Source of the DNA: Acinetobacter sp. UBA801
GTDB taxonomy: Bacteria > Pseudomonadota > Gammaproteobacteria > Pseudomonadales > Moraxellaceae
DNA length: 64,000 bases
Reading direction: 5' to 3'
NCBI GenBank assembly: GCA_002296655.1
Contig: DBIN01000038.1
Location: 1-64,000, forward strand
Part shown: positions 45,979 to 54,223 of the stretch, piece by piece
How the letters are laid out: every line of letters starts with the position of its first letter
Numbering within the stretch: position 1 is the first letter of the stretch
Position numbers and translations under genes: made by a program
The notes under the pieces: generated by a model
The model's database searches: none
What the model was told of the DNA's origin: nothing
The model's input: only the letters and a program-made list of their open reading frames with translations

Positions 45979-46113
45979 TATTGTCGCTGCAATAATGAAT
46001 AAGAAAAATTGACTTTACGCCGCTTGCTGCTTTTTAAATCAAAAGCTGGTTGTCAACTTGCCAAGTGTTGTTTGTCTATGAAACACTAAGGCTGGATTTA
46101 AGGATGGATCAAG

Positions 46114-47025
46114 ATGATTATTCGCAATAAAAACAACAGCCTTTCTCTCCTGTTTGCATGGTATGGGACAATTTTGCCCACGGTCTTACCTGCACTTGCA
46201 ATTGTGGTCATCCTTTCTACTATTTTGGTGTATTTATCTTCCCATCACTTTTTTCAAGTGCCTAGCGTACCTGCTATTGGCTTTACTATTTTCGGGATCA
46301 TTTTGTCGATTTTCCTCAGTTTTAGAAATAACGCTAGTTATGAACGTTGGTGGGAAGGTCGAAAATTATGGGGAACGTTAATTGCAACATCACGGCATAT
46401 ATCTCGTGACTCATATGTATTGCCAGCTCAGCAACGTCGAGTTTTGATGTATCGGGTCATGCTATTTTGCAATTTATTGCGCAACCGTTTACGCAATCAA
46501 AACCAACCCATCGATTTCTACCAAAATAAAGTTAATCTCACACCTGCAGATTATGAAGCATTATTTCCGCATATTAATGCCCCACAGTTTATATTGGAAA
46601 GTGTTCAAAAAGAGTTAGTCAGCGCACTTAAAACAGGTGAAATTTCCGACATTATTTATCAAGGCTTAAATCAACACATTGTTGAGTTAGGTAATGTGCA
46701 AGCAGGTTGTGATCGAATTCTCAGCACCCCCTTGCCTTTTTCTTATTCGGTTCTGTTACACCGCACCGTGTATTGTTTCTGCTTTATTTTGCCTTTTAGT
46801 TTAGAAGCCAGTTTAGGAATCTGGACACCCATTTTAGTGGGTTTAATTGCCTATTTATTCTTAGGTTTAGATGCACTCAGCGAACAACTTGAAGAGCCTT
46901 TTGGCTTGCAAGACAATGATTTGCCACTCAACTCTATGGTGCGTTTAATTGAACGAGAAATGCTTAGCTCACTTGGCGAAGAACTACCGCCTGCAATTTT
47001 GGCAGTGAAAGGCAACCTAAGCTGA
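46114..47025 (+). CDS. Bestrophin-family (UPF0187) anion channel-like membrane protein
   Basis: The 303-residue protein opens with a short cytoplasmic segment and two N-terminal membrane helices. The bestrophin signature FRNNASYERWWEGRKLWG is near residue 70, and the segment LPFSYSVLLHRTVYCFCFILP starts the second helix pair near 210. ALSEQLEEPFGLQDNDLPL near the C-terminus is the conserved bestrophin calcium-clasp-like region. Bacterial bestrophins form pentameric channels; whether this one conducts anions or cations is not evident. It stands alone. Confidence 0.88.
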   Translation: MIIRNKNNSLSLLFAWYGTILPTVLPALAIVVILSTILVYLSSHHFFQVPSVPAIGFTIFGIILSIFLSFRNNASYERWWEGRKLWGTLIATSRHISRDSYVLPAQQRRVLMYRVMLFCNLLRNRLRNQNQPIDFYQNKVNLTPADYEALFPHINAPQFILESVQKELVSALKTGEISDIIYQGLNQHIVELGNVQAGCDRILSTPLPFSYSVLLHRTVYCFCFILPFSLEASLGIWTPILVGLIAYLFLGLDALSEQLEEPFGLQDNDLPLNSMVRLIEREMLSSLGEELPPAILAVKGNLS

Positions 47026-47140
47026 AATCAGTTGAGTTGAGGTTCATAAATTAGTCTTCCACCTAGACTCTGCTAGTCATTGGTCTATGTTTGCGAGCAG
47101 AGAAATAAATCTCACAAGTTCTTTAGCTGATTATAAAGTA

Positions 47141-47971
47141 TCAGCCAGCAAGCCATTGCGCCAAAGTCACCCTATCATTGCCTGCATAATCTTTGACTGT
47201 ACGAATTTCAGAAAAACCGTGTTCTGCAAAAATCGCTTGCACGGCTAAAGCTTGGTCATAGCCATGCTCTAGTGCAATCCAGCCATTTGCTTTCAGCCAG
47301 TGCTTACCCTGCGAAATAATCTGCACAATATCTGCCAAACCCTGATCTGCCGCTACCAAAGCACGTTCAGGCTCTGCTGCCAAAGCAGGCATGTGTGCAT
47401 CATTAGCATCTATATACGGTGGATTAGAGACGATCAAATCAAAACGTGGCTCAACTTCAGAACCTAATGCCTCAAACCATGCACCACAGGCAAATTGCAC
47501 CTGATTTAAGGCATATTTACTTGCATTTTCTTGGGCAACTGCAAGCGTTGGCGGGTAAATATCGGTTGCTGTGACTTGCCAATCTGGACGTTCAGATGCC
47601 AAAGCCAAAGCGACTGCCCCTGTACCTGTGCCTAAATCGACAATTACAGCATGACGTTGTAATGACAAAGCCAATACAGATTCGACCAAAACCTCAGTGT
47701 CAGGGCGTGGCACCAAAGTATCGTGCGTGACTTTTAAATCCAGTGTCCAAAAAGGCTGTGAACCTGTGATATACGCCAAAGGCTCGCCTGCTGCTATACG
47801 TGCCAAAGCCTGCACATACATCTGCTCTTGCTCGGCACTCAATTCCTGATCTACACGGTATTTTAATTCAAGCGCACTCAGTCCTAAAAAATGCTCTAGC
47901 AACCAAATATTTTCTTGACGCTCGTAACTATCGACTTCACCACGTAGTGCCAAGGCTTGTGCAATATTCAT
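47141..47971 (-). CDS. prmC: Peptide chain release factor N5-glutamine methyltransferase
   Basis: The 276-residue enzyme methylates the GGQ glutamine of release factors RF1 and RF2. It has a helical N-terminal substrate domain (1-75), the SAM-binding loop DLGTGTGAVAL near 118, and the catalytic NPPY motif in LIVSNPPYID. It overlaps the prfA stop by one base (TAATG), so translation is coupled to that of its own substrate, the usual prfA-prmC arrangement. Confidence 0.95.
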   Translation of the reverse strand: MNIAQALALRGEVDSYERQENIWLLEHFLGLSALELKYRVDQELSAEQEQMYVQALARIAAGEPLAYITGSQPFWTLDLKVTHDTLVPRPDTEVLVESVLALSLQRHAVIVDLGTGTGAVALALASERPDWQVTATDIYPPTLAVAQENASKYALNQVQFACGAWFEALGSEVEPRFDLIVSNPPYIDANDAHMPALAAEPERALVAADQGLADIVQIISQGKHWLKANGWIALEHGYDQALAVQAIFAEHGFSEIRTVKDYAGNDRVTLAQWLAG

Positions 47972-49059
47972 TAGCCACCGTTGTGCTGTGCAAGCATCGC
48001 CAATTGATCTGCCTGATATTCACGATGTAGACTATCTAACAATTCAGTTAAATCGCCATCCATCACCGCATCCAACTTATATAAAGTCAGGTTAATTCGA
48101 TGATCTGTTATACGTCCTTGCGGATAGTTATAGGTACGAATACGCTCAGAACGGTCACCCGAACCCACCAAATCTCGACGCATTTCCGAAGTCGCTGCAT
48201 CTGCTGCTACACGTTTGGCATTTTCCAAACGCGATGCCAACAACGCCATCGCTTTAGCTTTGTTTTTATGCTGTGAACGCTCTTCCTGACATTCCACCAC
48301 AGTTCCCGTCGGAATGTGGGTAATACGCACTGCAGAGTCAGTTTTGTTGACGTGCTGACCACCCGCACCAGACGCGCGATAGGTGTCAATTCGTAAATCG
48401 GCAGGATTAATATCTACCGTAGTATCTACATCCACTTCAGGTAAAATTGCAACGGTACATGCAGATGTATGCACACGACCTTGCGATTCAGTCGCAGGAA
48501 CACGTTGCACCCTATGCGCACCACTTTCAAACTTCAAACGGCCATATACACCTTCGCCATTCACCAAGCAAATGACTTCTTTATATCCGCCGTGTTCGCC
48601 TTCATTTTCAGATAAAATTTCGATTCTCCAGCCCTGACTCTCTGCATATTTGCTATACATGCGGAATAAGTCGCCCGAAAAAATCGCGGCTTCATCGCCA
48701 CCTGTCCCTGCGCGAATCTCCAAATAAGCCGAGTTGGCATCATTCGGGTCTTTGGGAATCATTAAAATATTTAAGTCAGCTTCAAGTTGCTGAATCAGCG
48801 CTTTATTGTCTTTAATTTCTTCTTGCGCCATTTCCTTAAAATCAGGATCAGACAACATCGCTTCAGCTGTTTCAATATCGGCTTCGGCTTGTCTGTATTG
48901 CGACCACACTGCCGTAATTTCTTCTAAATCACTGTGTTCACGTGATAATTGACGAAAACGCTTGTTATCTGAAATCACTTCGACATCTGCCAACAAAGCA
49001 GTCAACTCTTCATGCCGGTCAGAAAGCTGATCTAATCGTAAACGTAACGATTCTTTCAT
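47971..49059 (-). CDS. prfA: Peptide chain release factor 1
   Basis: The 362-residue RF1 reads UAA and UAG. The tripeptide anticodon motif PxT is PAT in RVPATESQG, and the peptidyl-tRNA hydrolysis motif GGQ is in [16 protein letters not shown]. Length and C-terminal domain are normal. Unlike in enterobacteria, hemA is not directly upstream; the next 380 bases are non-coding. prmC follows with a one-base overlap. Confidence 0.96.
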   Translation of the reverse strand: MKESLRLRLDQLSDRHEELTALLADVEVISDNKRFRQLSREHSDLEEITAVWSQYRQAEADIETAEAMLSDPDFKEMAQEEIKDNKALIQQLEADLNILMIPKDPNDANSAYLEIRAGTGGDEAAIFSGDLFRMYSKYAESQGWRIEILSENEGEHGGYKEVICLVNGEGVYGRLKFESGAHRVQRVPATESQGRVHTSACTVAILPEVDVDTTVDINPADLRIDTYRASGAGGQHVNKTDSAVRITHIPTGTVVECQEERSQHKNKAKAMALLASRLENAKRVAADAATSEMRRDLVGSGDRSERIRTYNYPQGRITDHRINLTLYKLDAVMDGDLTELLDSLHREYQADQLAMLAQHNGG

Positions 49060-49443
49060 TGTATAAAATATCTCAATGTAAAGGCTGTTTCATGCAACAC
49101 GCAGCACAGCGTAATAAAAATTGCGCATAGTTTACCGATTCTGCCTCTCAAATAACATCATTATTACGTCTGTACAATGTTTGAAATACTCATCCGCTCA
49201 GTTCGAATAGCCTTTCTACATTATGCTGTTGTGTGCTATGGCCAATTTATGGTTCAAAAAATGCTGCGGGTTACGCTCTTTTTTGGACATTTTTTTAGCA
49301 ATATTAATCAAACTCATACAAAGCCCACACCAAAGCACACTAATCTCGTCTGCGCTCTCCACATTTTAAACCTGGCACTTTGTTAAATTGAGCCCATCAA
49401 AATTGATCACAAATAAGTCCTATAAATGGACATGGAGTTCAAC
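49060..49443. other. Intergenic between prfA and the first glycine-zipper gene
   Basis: About 384 bases hold divergent promoters but no convincing gene. A plus-strand frame of 69 codons at 49177-49386 lacks a ribosome binding site and any recognisable feature, so it is not called. Confidence 0.5.
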
Positions 49444-49869
49444 ATGAAACTTAATGCAATGTTAATGACTGCAGCTTTAGCCACAGCGTCAATGCTCAGT
49501 GCCAACGTCTATGCAGACAATACCACGCGCGTTGCCGCAGCCAGTGCTTTAGGCAGTGTTGCAGGTACAGCAATTGGTAAAAATATGGGCGGTACTACTG
49601 GAGCAACACTAGGTGCTGCATTAGGCGGTGCAGGTGGTGCAGCTGTGGCGAGTAATAAACGTCATCGTACTGAATCTGCAATTGGTGGTGCTTTGGGTGG
49701 CGGTGCGGGTTATACCGTAGGTAAAAATATGGGCGGCACTAATGGCGGATATATTGGTTCAGCTTTAGGTGCAGCCGGTGGTGCCGCACTCGGCAATAAA
49801 ATCTCAAAAGATAAAGAATATGACCGTTACCAAGAACGTAAATGGAAGAAAAAACGCAACCGTCGTTAA
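49444..49869 (+). CDS. Glycine-zipper envelope protein, first of two paralogues
   Basis: The precursor has 141 residues from the ATG at 49444, where GGAG stands upstream. A signal peptide (MKLNAMLMTAALATASMLSA) ends near YADN. The mature protein is two tandem copies of about 42 residues, each with the pattern GxAIGKNMGGT.G..LG.ALGGAGGAA, a glycine zipper that can insert into or span membranes. A short very basic tail follows (YDRYQERKWKKKRNRR). Glycine-zipper 2TM-like proteins occur as outer-membrane proteins of unknown job. A close paralogue lies 248 bp downstream, each with its own promoter region and terminator. Confidence 0.82.
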   Translation: MKLNAMLMTAALATASMLSANVYADNTTRVAAASALGSVAGTAIGKNMGGTTGATLGAALGGAGGAAVASNKRHRTESAIGGALGGGAGYTVGKNMGGTNGGYIGSALGAAGGAALGNKISKDKEYDRYQERKWKKKRNRR

Positions 49870-49904
49870 TCTTGAATAATAGATATAGCCTGCTATAGAT
49901 CAGC

Positions 49905-49938
49905 AAAAAAAGCATCAACACAGATTTGATGCTTTTTT
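49905..49938 (+). terminator. Rho-independent terminator after the first glycine-zipper gene
   Basis: AAAAGCATCAA pairs with TTGATGCTTTT, followed by a long T-run. Confidence 0.9.
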
Positions 49939-50117
49939 TATAAATTTTTTTTTATATCCACTCAAACCCATTCATAATCAATATGAAGAAATTTAGCAGT
50001 TCAATTACAAAATCTTTACCAAACATAGCAAATTGACCTCATTACCCTTCACGATCTTTGCCATCTGGTTCTATATATTCATTACATAGCATATCGATAA
50101 ATATTTGGAGCATCCGC

Positions 50118-50642
50118 ATGAAACTTAATCGTGTTTTATTGGGCAGTGTTATCGCAAGTTCTGCCTTGCTTATGGGTACTGCACATGCCAACGATACGCG
50201 TGTTGCTGTAAGCTCCGCCTTGGGCGGTGCTGTCGGCGCTGCGATTGGTCAGCAAATGGGCGGACAAACTGGCGCGATAATTGGTTCAGCCATTGGTGGT
50301 GCAGGCGGTGCAGCAGCTTCTGCCAACAAACGTGATCGTAATGGTGCCATGATTGGTGCTGCTTTAGGTGGTGCTGGTGGATACAGTGTCGGACGCAATA
50401 TGTCAGGCAGCAGTGGTGGCTATATCGGTGCAGGACTCGGTTCCGCAGGTGGGGCTGTATTAGGTCAAAAAGTTAGCGAAGACCGTCGTGATGACCGCTA
50501 TGACAACAAACGCTACGATGATCGTTATGACCGCCGCTATGATAACCGTGGATATCGTTACAATGACTACCGTTATAATGACCGTTATCGCAAAGACAAT
50601 GGCTTACATTTAGGTCATTATAAAAATGGTAAACGACATTAA
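50118..50642 (+). CDS. Glycine-zipper envelope protein with RYD-repeat tail, second paralogue
   Basis: The precursor has 174 residues from the ATG at 50118 with TGGAG upstream; a longer frame from 50058 has no support. The signal peptide ends near AHANDTR. As in its neighbour, two glycine-zipper repeats follow (ALGGAVGAAIGQQMGGQTGA and ALGGAGGYSVGRNMSGSSGG). The C-terminal 45 residues differ: repeated RYD/RYN units (DDRYDNKRYDDRYDRRYDNR) make a highly charged Tyr/Arg/Asp tail. The repeats probably arose by slippage of GATCGTTATGAC-like units. Function is not known; the tail could bind the cell surface, LPS or peptidoglycan, which is speculation. Confidence 0.82.
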   Translation: MKLNRVLLGSVIASSALLMGTAHANDTRVAVSSALGGAVGAAIGQQMGGQTGAIIGSAIGGAGGAAASANKRDRNGAMIGAALGGAGGYSVGRNMSGSSGGYIGAGLGSAGGAVLGQKVSEDRRDDRYDNKRYDDRYDRRYDNRGYRYNDYRYNDRYRKDNGLHLGHYKNGKRH

Positions 50643-50668
50643 TAACTCGCGATACTTTTAACTTCTTC

Positions 50669-50690
50669 AGCACCTCCGGGTGCTTTTAAT
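50669..50690 (+). terminator. Rho-independent terminator after the second glycine-zipper gene
   Basis: AGCACC-TCC-GGGTGCT with TTTTAATTT beyond. The stem is short but GC-rich. Confidence 0.75.
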
Positions 50691-50853
50691 TTACTGGTAG
50701 CTTTCTTAGATAAATATCAAAGCATGCTTTTTATATGCATGTCATACACTTTTAATGGCAATATCCCATGACGCACACATATATCGAAAATATTCGATAT
50801 ACAAAACCAGTGCAACATCGTATGATAAAACTCTCTTTATCAAGCTGGAATAA

Positions 50854-51861
50854 ATGATGCGTTCCTTGCAAGACACAAAATTTGCCATTCTTGAGCTCGC
50901 ACCTGTACGTGATGATCAGTCAGTACAGTTTTCGCTGCATCATGCACTTGAATTAGCACAACACGCAGAACAACTCGGCTATGACCGTTTTTGGTTGGCA
51001 GAACATCATAATATGGATGGCATTGCCAGCTCGGCAACAGCTGTGCTTTTGGGTTATTTATTAGCAAATACGCAAAAAATTAAACTCGGTTCTGGTGGTA
51101 TTATGCTCCCCAACCACGCACCGTTAGTGGTCGCTGAACAGTTTGGAACTTTAGCGACTTTATATCCTAATCGTATTGAACTTGGTTTAGGTCGTGCACC
51201 AGGCACAGATCAAGTTACTATGCGCGCGCTGCGTCGTGGTCGCCAGGAAACTGAAGATCAATTTCCGCAAGATGTTTTAGAAATTCTTCATTATTTTAAA
51301 GACGCTGAACCACAACAACGTATTGTGGCAACCCCAGGTCAAGGTACTCATGTTCCTGTATGGTTGCTCGGTTCAAGTTTATTTAGCGCACAGCTAGCCG
51401 CAAAATTAGGACTACCCTACTCATTTGCCTCGCACTTTGCCCCGCGTATGCTTGGTCAAGCTATTCAATTATATCGGGATAATTTTGAGCCTTCGGAATA
51501 TTTAGAACGACCTTATGTGTCTATGGGTGTGCCCACCGTGGTTGCAGATACCGACCAAGAAGCAGAATTTTTGGCAACGAGCGCTTATCAGCGTGTTTTA
51601 GGTTTAATGCGTGGACAAAGCCTAAAACTCAAAGCTCCAGTTAAAAGTATGGATGGCTTATGGTCGCCTGCAGAAAAAATGTCAGTCGATAGTTTTTATG
51701 GCATGGCACAAATTGGCTCTAAGGCGACTGTCAAAGCAGGATTGGAAAACTTATTGGCAAAGTATGATGTCGATGAGTTTATTTTTACCTGCGACATCTA
51801 TGACACAGAAAAACGCTTACACAACTTTGATTTGCTCATGCAAATGAAGAAAAATATTTAA
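50854..51861 (+). CDS. LLM-class (luciferase-like) flavin-dependent monooxygenase, YhbW-like
   Basis: The 335-residue protein is a TIM-barrel flavin enzyme of the bacterial-luciferase-like family. Typical blocks are [21 protein letters not shown] near residue 45, [21 protein letters not shown] near 90, and the [10 protein letters not shown] turn near 112, a signature of the MsnO8/YhbW-type group. [21 protein letters not shown] near 170 is the second conserved region. It would use reduced FMN and oxygen on an unknown substrate. The start is one of two adjacent ATG codons with only a weak upstream GG/AGC, and it is a single gene. Confidence 0.88.
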   Translation: MMRSLQDTKFAILELAPVRDDQSVQFSLHHALELAQHAEQLGYDRFWLAEHHNMDGIASSATAVLLGYLLANTQKIKLGSGGIMLPNHAPLVVAEQFGTLATLYPNRIELGLGRAPGTDQVTMRALRRGRQETEDQFPQDVLEILHYFKDAEPQQRIVATPGQGTHVPVWLLGSSLFSAQLAAKLGLPYSFASHFAPRMLGQAIQLYRDNFEPSEYLERPYVSMGVPTVVADTDQEAEFLATSAYQRVLGLMRGQSLKLKAPVKSMDGLWSPAEKMSVDSFYGMAQIGSKATVKAGLENLLAKYDVDEFIFTCDIYDTEKRLHNFDLLMQMKKNI

Positions 51862-51874
51862 TTGATTCAACACA

Positions 51875-51902
51875 CCTTACAGCCATATCATGGTCTGTAA
51901 GG
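51875..51902. other. Hairpin without T-run between two plus-strand genes
   Basis: CCTTACAG at 51875-51882 pairs with CTGTAAGG at 51895-51902, and CCAT/ATGG extends the stem. No T-run follows, so an ordinary terminator is doubtful. It may be an operator or an mRNA structure before the lipoprotein gene. Confidence 0.4.
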
Positions 51903-51924
51903 TAACTAAATTCAAAGGATATTA

Positions 51925-52368
51925 TTGGCTCATATGTTAATTTTTAAACAGAAGCTTCTACCAGTTTTCTTTGGCACTTTGTTCACAGTGCTAGGCTGTA
52001 ATGCATCATTTAATAATAAAACAGAAATTATCATACCAAAACTACAATATTCAGGTCATGGGAGTAATGCAAGCTACAGCGAAGCAGTCATTACCCTTGA
52101 AGGAAAATGCTTGTATTTCACAGCAAACCAGACGAATTTTCTGCCTATTTTTGCGACTCAACCAGCTTACTGGGATTCGAGAAATGATGTATTAGTCGTA
52201 GATAATAAAATGTATAAAAATGGCGATAGAGTTGCCTATGGTGCGGGTGAAGCCGCTAATATTGATTTAGATTCATATTCATGGATCATAAAACCAAACT
52301 CCGCTTGTGTTAAAAATAATGCTATTATTATCAACAAATTAATACCCCCCTTACCAACTTTTGACTAA
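51925..52368 (+). CDS. Small lipoprotein-like hypothetical protein
   Basis: I do not recognise the family. The 147-residue precursor has a basic N-terminus, a hydrophobic stretch LLPVFFGTLFTVLGC and a lipobox-like VLGC, so Cys27 may be lipidated. AAGGAT is well placed for the TTG at 51925; the ATG at 51934 is three codons on and less well spaced. The mature part contains two further cysteines (GKCLYFTA and NSACVKNN) that could form a disulfide, and an all-beta look (EAVITLEGKCLYFTANQTNFLPIF). Probably an envelope protein. Confidence 0.65.
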   Translation: MAHMLIFKQKLLPVFFGTLFTVLGCNASFNNKTEIIIPKLQYSGHGSNASYSEAVITLEGKCLYFTANQTNFLPIFATQPAYWDSRNDVLVVDNKMYKNGDRVAYGAGEAANIDLDSYSWIIKPNSACVKNNAIIINKLIPPLPTFD

Positions 52369-52561
52369 GAGTGTAAATAATTATAATTACAAAAAATTTG
52401 TATTTTCTTGTTTTCTTCCCCTCTTAAATCTCAGTCGAATTAATTTTCAATCTTTAGGAATGACTGGCTCGCCTGCACAAAAGACTTTACCAAACAGTAT
52501 TGCCCCAACAAAATAGAGCAAATGTTCTAATTTATAAAATGAATAAATCAAGAGATTCAGC

Positions 52562-53116
52562 ATGGTCAGTCCTAAACACGACGTTCATAGACACGCTTTT
52601 CAAAACTGTTTGACAGATTTTCAAGAGTTCCAAGGCGAATGTATTCCTGCAACTGAAATCAAACAACATGATTTCACGGGTTTACGCGTTGCAGTTATTG
52701 GCGCAAATCAGGACAGCGTGGCACAACTCGACAGAATTTGTCAGCAGGCAACATCTGTTCAAGTCTTTCAAATTGCACCGCATTTTGTCCTGCCAAGTAC
52801 TGAGCGTGGTATCCATCGTCTAATTAGCCACCCTTTGGTGTTTAAAAATAGACGTTTGTTTAATAACCGCGTCAAAAATATTTTGGCTTTGCGCTTTTTA
52901 GATGCTCAAGTCAAAAACACCTGGCTCAAACGTCAACTCACACCAAACATTGCTGATACCCAGCAACACTATTTCAAATCTGATCATTATTATTTAGCTT
53001 TACAACGTGAAAATTGCCATTTGATTACTTGGCCAATTGTCAAAGTCTGCGCGAATAGTGTGCATAGTATTGATGGACAAGAACATATAATTGATACCAT
53101 TATCACTACATTTTAA
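52562..53116 (+). CDS. Stand-alone Rossmann domain resembling the NADPH domain of Baeyer-Villiger/FMO monooxygenases
   Basis: The 184-residue protein aligns by eye with the middle to C-terminal Rossmann part of FMO/BVMO enzymes: RVAVIGANQDSVAQL matches VAVIGxGxSxxQ, VQVFQIAPHFVLP matches the FQRTPxWxxP strand, WLKRQLTPNIADTQQ matches the RxKLTPDY block, and the end DTIITTF matches the DVIVYATGF strand. The N-terminal FAD domain and the last 150-200 residues of such enzymes are missing, and the GxGxSG motif is degenerate (GANQDS). It could be a decayed piece or a small protein with a new role. AAGAGAT is a reasonable ribosome binding site, and a terminator follows. Confidence 0.65.
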   Translation: MVSPKHDVHRHAFQNCLTDFQEFQGECIPATEIKQHDFTGLRVAVIGANQDSVAQLDRICQQATSVQVFQIAPHFVLPSTERGIHRLISHPLVFKNRRLFNNRVKNILALRFLDAQVKNTWLKRQLTPNIADTQQHYFKSDHYYLALQRENCHLITWPIVKVCANSVHSIDGQEHIIDTIITTF

Positions 53117-53182
53117 GTCACACTAAAAGCATTATCATTTAAATAAATAGCAGCTTGATTTTTATTCTATTTAAATCCAATA

Positions 53183-53214
53183 AAAAAGAGCCAAAATAAA
53201 AATTTTGGCTCTTT
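53183..53214. terminator. Bidirectional terminator between the Rossmann gene and ppsR
   Basis: AAAAGAGCCAAAAT pairs with ATTTTGGCTCTTTT. The two genes converge here, and either could use it. Confidence 0.9.
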
Positions 53215-53231
53215 TAATACATATAGTTTCA

Positions 53232-54068
53232 TTAACCAATACGACGTTTTAAACCTGTCATTTGTAAAACACGTGTGGAAATTTCTTCAATCGACATTTC
53301 TGAAACATTTAAATATTTAATCCCTTCTGAAATATAAATACCCTCAATCGCACGCAATTCCATTTGACATTGATTAAAACTTGCATAACGACTATTGGCT
53401 TTACGTTCAGAACGAATCGCCACAAGGCGTTCAGCATCAATCATCAAGCCAAATAACTTATGTTTATGCGGCTTTAAGACAGCTGGCAAACGGTTGTCAT
53501 CTAGATCTTCTTCAGTGAGTGGATAGTTCGCCACACGAATCCCGAACTGTAAAGAAAGGTAGATGGAAGTCGGTGTTTTACCTGAACGCGACACCCCAAT
53601 CAGAATCAGATCGGCCTTGTCGTAATGACGTGTACGTGCGCCATCATCGTTATCTAAGGCAAAATGCACCGCATCAATACGTGCCTTGTAAGATTCAGAA
53701 TCTGTTACGGCATGCGTCTGTCCAACTAAAGTGGTTGGCGGTGTTCCTAGCTCTTCAGAAAGCTTACTAATTAAGCCTTCAAATACATCTAAATTAATCG
53801 CTTTGGCGGTGTTAATTATGTCACGCACATCTTGGTCAACCAAGGTATCAAACACCAAAGGTAATTGACCATCAATTTGTGCTCTGGCATTAATCTCTGC
53901 CACTACATTCATAGCCGCTTCTTCAGACGTAATATAAGGATGAATATGAATATTAAAGTCCACATTTGGAAATTGCGCTAAGAGTGAATGTCCAAGGGTT
54001 TCAGCCGTAATTGCAGTTCCATCGGAAATAAAAAAAACACTCCGCTTAATTTGTTTACCATCTGACAT
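53232..54068 (-). CDS. ppsR: PEP synthase regulatory kinase/pyrophosphorylase
   Basis: The 278-residue DUF299 protein inactivates PEP synthase by ADP-dependent phosphorylation of a Thr and reactivates it by phosphate-dependent removal. The nucleotide P-loop is GVSRSGKT at 158-165. The N-terminal FISDGTAITAETLGHSLLAQF block is the other conserved region. AAGGAGAATTTTA before the ATG is a strong ribosome binding site. It is divergent from ppsA, its known target, with 155 bp between the starts. Confidence 0.95.
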   Translation of the reverse strand: MSDGKQIKRSVFFISDGTAITAETLGHSLLAQFPNVDFNIHIHPYITSEEAAMNVVAEINARAQIDGQLPLVFDTLVDQDVRDIINTAKAINLDVFEGLISKLSEELGTPPTTLVGQTHAVTDSESYKARIDAVHFALDNDDGARTRHYDKADLILIGVSRSGKTPTSIYLSLQFGIRVANYPLTEEDLDDNRLPAVLKPHKHKLFGLMIDAERLVAIRSERKANSRYASFNQCQMELRAIEGIYISEGIKYLNVSEMSIEEISTRVLQMTGLKRRIG

Positions 54069-54223
54069 TAAAATTCTCCTTAAACATTTGTCTTAGTGCT
54101 ATATAATCTTTATAGTAAACCGATCTTACATGACTGTCGCTTAGTAAAACCAAATTGCTAAGTAGATTTATTATAATTTCATGACAAGATAGTGATTAAT
54201 ACTGCAAAAGTGGAGTAACAACT

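Noticed and set aside
49177..49386. 69-codon plus-strand frame upstream of the glycine-zipper genes
   Set aside because: No ribosome binding site, no recognisable motif, and placed in what should be promoter DNA for prfA and the glycine-zipper gene.
50497..50620. Tandem repeat as a CRISPR-like or satellite array
   Set aside because: The repeated GATCGTTATGAC-like units lie in frame inside the second glycine-zipper gene and code for RYD repeats.
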